A stretch of DNA of 64,000 nucleotides from Adiantum capillus-veneris (Eukaryota > Streptophyta > Polypodiopsida > Polypodiales > Pteridaceae): contig CM043967.1 in NCBI GenBank assembly GCA_014529385.2, positions 7,842,501-7,906,500 on the forward strand, read 5' to 3'. Of this stretch, positions 61,271 to 64,000 are shown one piece after another (position 1 is the first letter of the stretch; every line of letters begins with the position of its first letter). The position numbers and the translations under genes were made by a program. Below the pieces are notes generated by a model. The model had not been told where the DNA came from, did no database searches, and saw only the letters and a list, made by a program, of their open reading frames with translations.

Positions 61271-62409
61271 CGTTTGTTTCCAAATGCAATGTTGTGACCT
61301 TCATCGTCCAATTGTCCTGTAGAGATAAAATTTTTCCAAAGAGAAGAAACATGCCTAACATCTTTAAGCTTCCATTCATTTCCATTAGCAGTTTTGACAA
61401 AAACTGTACCTTTGCCGACAATCTTACAAGCTTCATCATCTCCCAAGTATACATACCCAAAATTACCTTTGGTGTAATCTTGGAAATGTTGCTTGTGTGG
61501 TGTCACATGGAATGAAGCCCCAGAATCTAGTATCCAGGAATTAGACACATTGTCTGATGAGAGAATTAGAGCATCTTGCTCTACTTTACCTGCCACATTG
61601 GCCTGTGATGTTGGCTTGTTGTCTTGAGACTCAGTCTCCTTCTTCTTCTTGGAACAGCAATCCTTCTTGACGTGGCCTTTCTTGCCACAGCAGTTCCAAC
61701 ATTCAAGAACTGACTTTGTGCGTGACTTGCTCCGTCTAGAGCGATCACGACCCTTTTGGTTTTTGAACCTCTCCTTAGGCCTTCCTCTTGTTTCCACTGA
61801 CAGTGCATCACTTGATGATTCTCCAGTGCTTCTCCTTCGTGTTTCCTCACTTAGGAGAACACCCACAACATCATCAAACTTAAGAGTATTTGTGCCAGAG
61901 ATAGAATTACTTACTGCCATCACAAGGCTGTCCCAACTATCCGGTAGAGATGATAGTATAAGGAGAGCTCGCACTTCATCATTGAAATTTATTTTCACCA
62001 ATCGAAGTTGACTTATGTTTGTGTTAAAGTCATTTAGGTGTTCTGCAACTAAACCATTCTCTGCCATATTTAGATTGAACAAGCGCTTCATGAGAAATAC
62101 CTTATTGGATGCTGATGGTTTCTCATAGAAGTCATCAAGTGACTTCATCAAGTCCTCCGTGGTCTTCATCTCCGAAACATTGAAGGCCACCGTTGACGCC
62201 AATCTTAACCAGATTGTTTCCAGTGTCTTTTGATCAAGGACAATCCATGCTTCATCTGCCATCGTTGCGGGCTTCTTTGCAAGACCGCCTAGTGGCAAAT
62301 AGAGGTCCTTCTGGTAGAGATAGTCTTCAATTTGCATCTTCCAATGTTGGTAGTTTTTGCCATTGAACTTCTCAATCTTAAGCTTCCCTTCCTCCACCAT
62401 AACTCCCAC
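61123..62409 (-). CDS. gag: Copia B Gag and protease
   Basis: 428-codon ORF, start MGVMVEEGKLKIEKFNG at 62409. Gag: NYQHWKMQIEDYLYQKDLYLPL, MKRLFNLNMAENG, LLILSSLPDSWDSL. The zinc knuckle is CWNCCGKKGHVKKDC, with one residue more before His than usual (C-x2-C-x5-H-x4-C). Protease SWILDSGASFHVTPHKQ follows. After NKRWKISKG the frame shifts (near 61,270) and the rest of this ORF is out of frame. Gag forms the particle; the protease cleaves the polyprotein. Confidence 0.9.
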   Translation of the reverse strand: MGVMVEEGKLKIEKFNGKNYQHWKMQIEDYLYQKDLYLPLGGLAKKPATMADEAWIVLDQKTLETIWLRLASTVAFNVSEMKTTEDLMKSLDDFYEKPSASNKVFLMKRLFNLNMAENGLVAEHLNDFNTNISQLRLVKINFNDEVRALLILSSLPDSWDSLVMAVSNSISGTNTLKFDDVVGVLLSEETRRRSTGESSSDALSVETRGRPKERFKNQKGRDRSRRSKSRTKSVLECWNCCGKKGHVKKDCCSKKKKETESQDNKPTSQANVAGKVEQDALILSSDNVSNSWILDSGASFHVTPHKQHFQDYTKGNFGYVYLGDDEACKIVGKGTVFVKTANGNEWKLKDVRHVSSLWKNFISTGQLDDEGHNIAFGNKRWKISKGYLWLPREKRSVHFTCVLLACNVQLVKQLQKLTVRCGTIGLGI

Positions 62410-62460
62410 TCAATTCAAGGAATCCTTTCCTTGAGATAACTTAGCTACGAGCAAACCTTA

Positions 62461-62471
62461 CTCTGATACTA
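62461..62471 (-). other. Copia B primer-binding site
   Basis: The minus strand reads TAGTATCAGAG two bases after the LTR; one change from the iMet-type TGGTATCAGAG. Confidence 0.8.
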
Positions 62472-62473
62472 GT

Positions 62474-63253
62474 TGTTAGGAAATATGACGTAGCTAAGTA
62501 GATAATTGAGTAGATTACTTAATGGAGAGAGATGATTTACACACACAAGAGATTATAGAGTAGAGAGAGAGAGAGTACCCACGATATACGTGGTTCACCC
62601 AATGTGGGCTACGTCCACGGGAAAGTAGCCACTCAATAGACTTAGTACTTCAAAACGAGAAGTAGGTTACAAAGGGACTATACCCTTAAAGAGCTCTCGC
62701 CTTGCTTCACTCTCACCACCTCACATCCACCTTGTTGCATCAACTTCACACTATGAAATGTGTGTAAAAATGGCCTCCTTTTATAGGCCAAAAGGGCTTT
62801 CCTCTCTCATGAGAGGCAGCCATGTGTAGCCGCCCTTGTGTAGATAAGTCCAAATCGGACCCTCCAATCTGCCCGTGTGGCCGCCCTTGAGAAGACAAGT
62901 CCGCTTTTGAATTCGGCCACCGGCCTCGGCCACCGGCCACCGACCATTGACTTCTGACCACTGCCCACCAGCAATTGACTATTGGCCACCGGCCAACCGG
63001 CCGGTCGTTTTTCGACCACTTTTCGGCCACCGTCCGGCCATAATATTTCGACAAAAAGGAATATTCCAACAAAGCCAATCAGCTTTGCTCGAGATTGGTC
63101 GTGAAAATTTTGGTTTCCGACAAGTGATTTTTATTTTCGGCGAGGAGTGATTTTCCTTCACGCACGATGGCTTCTCCTCATAATGGGGGCCTTACAAATG
63201 TGCGTTTTTACCACAAAACATTACAAGGGGTAAATCAAGCTCCATACTTAACA
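62474..63253 (-). repeat. 5' LTR of copia B (780 bp)
   Basis: On the plus strand TGTTAGGAAATATG ... ACTTAACA. Close to the left LTR but with an extra segment of roughly 37 bases near 63,065-63,100 and small differences, so the insertion is not brand new. TATA box at 62778-62785 (minus). Confidence 0.95.
62905..63045. repeat. GGCCACCGGCC-type short repeats in copia B LTR
   Basis: Degenerate units of GGCCACCGGCC / GGCCAACCGGCC cluster here and at 58,190-58,310 in the other LTR. GC-rich, in contrast to the AT-rich surroundings, and able to form alternative hairpins. Confidence 0.7.
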
Positions 63254-63258
63254 TACAA

Positions 63259-63770
63259 TGACATTGTACATACTCTCACAGCAAAGGCAAAAAGGGTTGC
63301 TACTAATAAGCATAGAAGAGCCTTAGCCTTTAAGAAAAATGATTGGGTCTTGCTAAAGTTTATCAAGGCTCATCTAAGGCATACTACGGGTAAGAATCCT
63401 ACGAGCCACCAAGGGTACTATGCTAAACTAGGAAAAAGATACTATGGTCCTTTCTTTTTAAATTCTTAAGCCAATCAATGACATGGATTATCAATCAAGG
63501 TTGCCCAACCATTGTCTCATTCACAATGTTAACCATGTGAGCCTAAAGCCTTACAAAGGAGAGCCACAAAAAGAACCAATAATTGAGACCCACCAGAGAT
63601 CGAAGATCAAAAAGAGGTGTTGCAGTCCAAATCGATTCTTTGACAAGAAGACAAGGTACTAAGAAACAGTAAGATTATCCAATGATATCTTGTTAAGTTT
63701 AAGAATTATCCTTTTAAAGATGCTAGATGGATGCAAGGAACCTAGCTTAAGGATAATTTGAACCTTGTCA
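63259..63770 (+). pseudogene. C2 integrase C-terminal part after copia B
   Basis: Resumes the integrase: AKRVATNKHRRALAFKKNDWVLLKFIKA (63,280-63,370), the GDWVLVRL-type C-terminal domain that C1 shows in worse condition. Then YAKLGKRYYGPF, and after frame changes SLKPYKGEPQKEPI and LIKFKNYPFKDARWMQG-like sequence (63,690-63,745), the degraded chromodomain-like end seen in C1 at 51,103. Stops interrupt it. Confidence 0.7.
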
Positions 63771-64000
63771 GCGGCTTCTAATGCTACACTAGAGTAAGCA
63801 AATGAAAATTCATTTTAAATGAACAATGTTTTTGTCTTATAAGACTCATTATCTTTCTTTTATCGTGAAAAAAATTTAAGAAGTATGCATGCTTATGATC
63901 ATGTTTGTGGCAACGACGTCTCCCAAACACCAAGTATAACTTGTCACTCTACTTTCGAAGTATGATATGGACTAAAGAGCAGACATGCTTGTGGCAGCTA
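63771..64000 (+). other. C2 3' untranslated stretch
   Basis: Aligns with C1 51,176-51,410 (GACTAAAGAGCAGACATGCTTG near the end). No ORF. The C2 3' LTR is expected about 150 bases beyond the window. Confidence 0.6.

Larger units (their letters stand above)
57744..63253 (-). mobile_element. Copia B: complete Ty1/copia element
   Basis: Minus-strand element of 5510 bases with two LTRs (743 and 780 bases), a 5-bp TSD, PBS and PPT. The order gag, zinc knuckle, protease, integrase, RT, RNase H is that of Ty1/copia, with a Tork/Tnt1-like look (inferred). Several single frameshifts and stops break the polyprotein. It sits in the C2 integrase. Confidence 0.95.
53535..64000 (+). mobile_element. C2: second internal region of the chromovirus-like element
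   Basis: PBS, gag, zinc knuckle, protease, RT, RNase H and integrase on the plus strand, interrupted by copia B (57744-63253) in the integrase C-terminal part and resuming at 63254. It runs off the right edge before its 3' LTR. It keeps the protease and parts of RT that C1 lacks, but RT has lost the FGLTN-preceding stretch and the catalytic Y-x-DD region. Confidence 0.8.

Overview
This window is nuclear DNA from a land plant and consists almost entirely of nested LTR retrotransposons. Plant lineage is inferred from the primer-binding sites (TGGTATCAGAG type, and TTGGCGCC...TGCC.GGG type), from the Ty1/copia and Ty3/gypsy domain orders, and from AT-rich, methylation-decayed flanks. I cannot name the species. 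I see no intact host gene, tRNA, rRNA or CRISPR array. The only non-retroelement candidate is a small spliced ORF fragment at 30466-30767.

Layout. (1) 1-7307, plus strand: the 3' half of a large Ty3 element, E1 (end of pol, internal polypurine tract, intron with palindromes, intact 1092-codon ORF3, PPT, 3' LTR). (2) 7308-11827, minus: Ty1/copia element A, cut by the E1 insertion. (3) 11828-29390, minus: E2, a related large Ty3 element whose 3' LTR is split by copia A. (4) 29391-30767: remnant of another Ty3 element (gag) beside a spliced ORF of unknown origin. (5) 30768-53533: a chromovirus-like Ty3 element, C1, whose 5' LTR was entered by E3 (about 31510-47191, minus), a third large element of the E1/E2 type. 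(6) 53535-64000: a second internal region, C2, sharing the 51569-53533 LTR with C1. C2 is interrupted by a complete copia element B (57744-63253, minus, 5-bp TSD tacaa).

The most interesting system is the E1/E2/E3 family. Pieced together from three copies, its order is: LTR, Asp-tRNA-like PBS, leader with spaced palindromes, gag with two short zinc knuckles, coiled coil, retropepsin 1, RT, RNase H, two tandem H2C2 zinc domains, DDE integrase, a second retropepsin-like domain, a tail with W-[IVM]-P-K motifs, an internal polypurine tract, a mini-exon ATGAGAG with a splice donor, an intron (with palindromes in E1 and E3), ORF3 (novel N-terminal domain, long coiled coil, conserved C-terminal domain), 3' PPT, LTR. 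The palindromes share a CGCG centre but differ between elements with matched changes on both arms. Joining the mini-exon to ORF3 is in frame in both E1 and E2, which suggests ORF3 is expressed from a spliced message like a retroviral env.

Most coding regions except E1 ORF3 carry frameshifts or stops, so the copies here are probably not autonomous. All family names rest on motif recognition, without database search.
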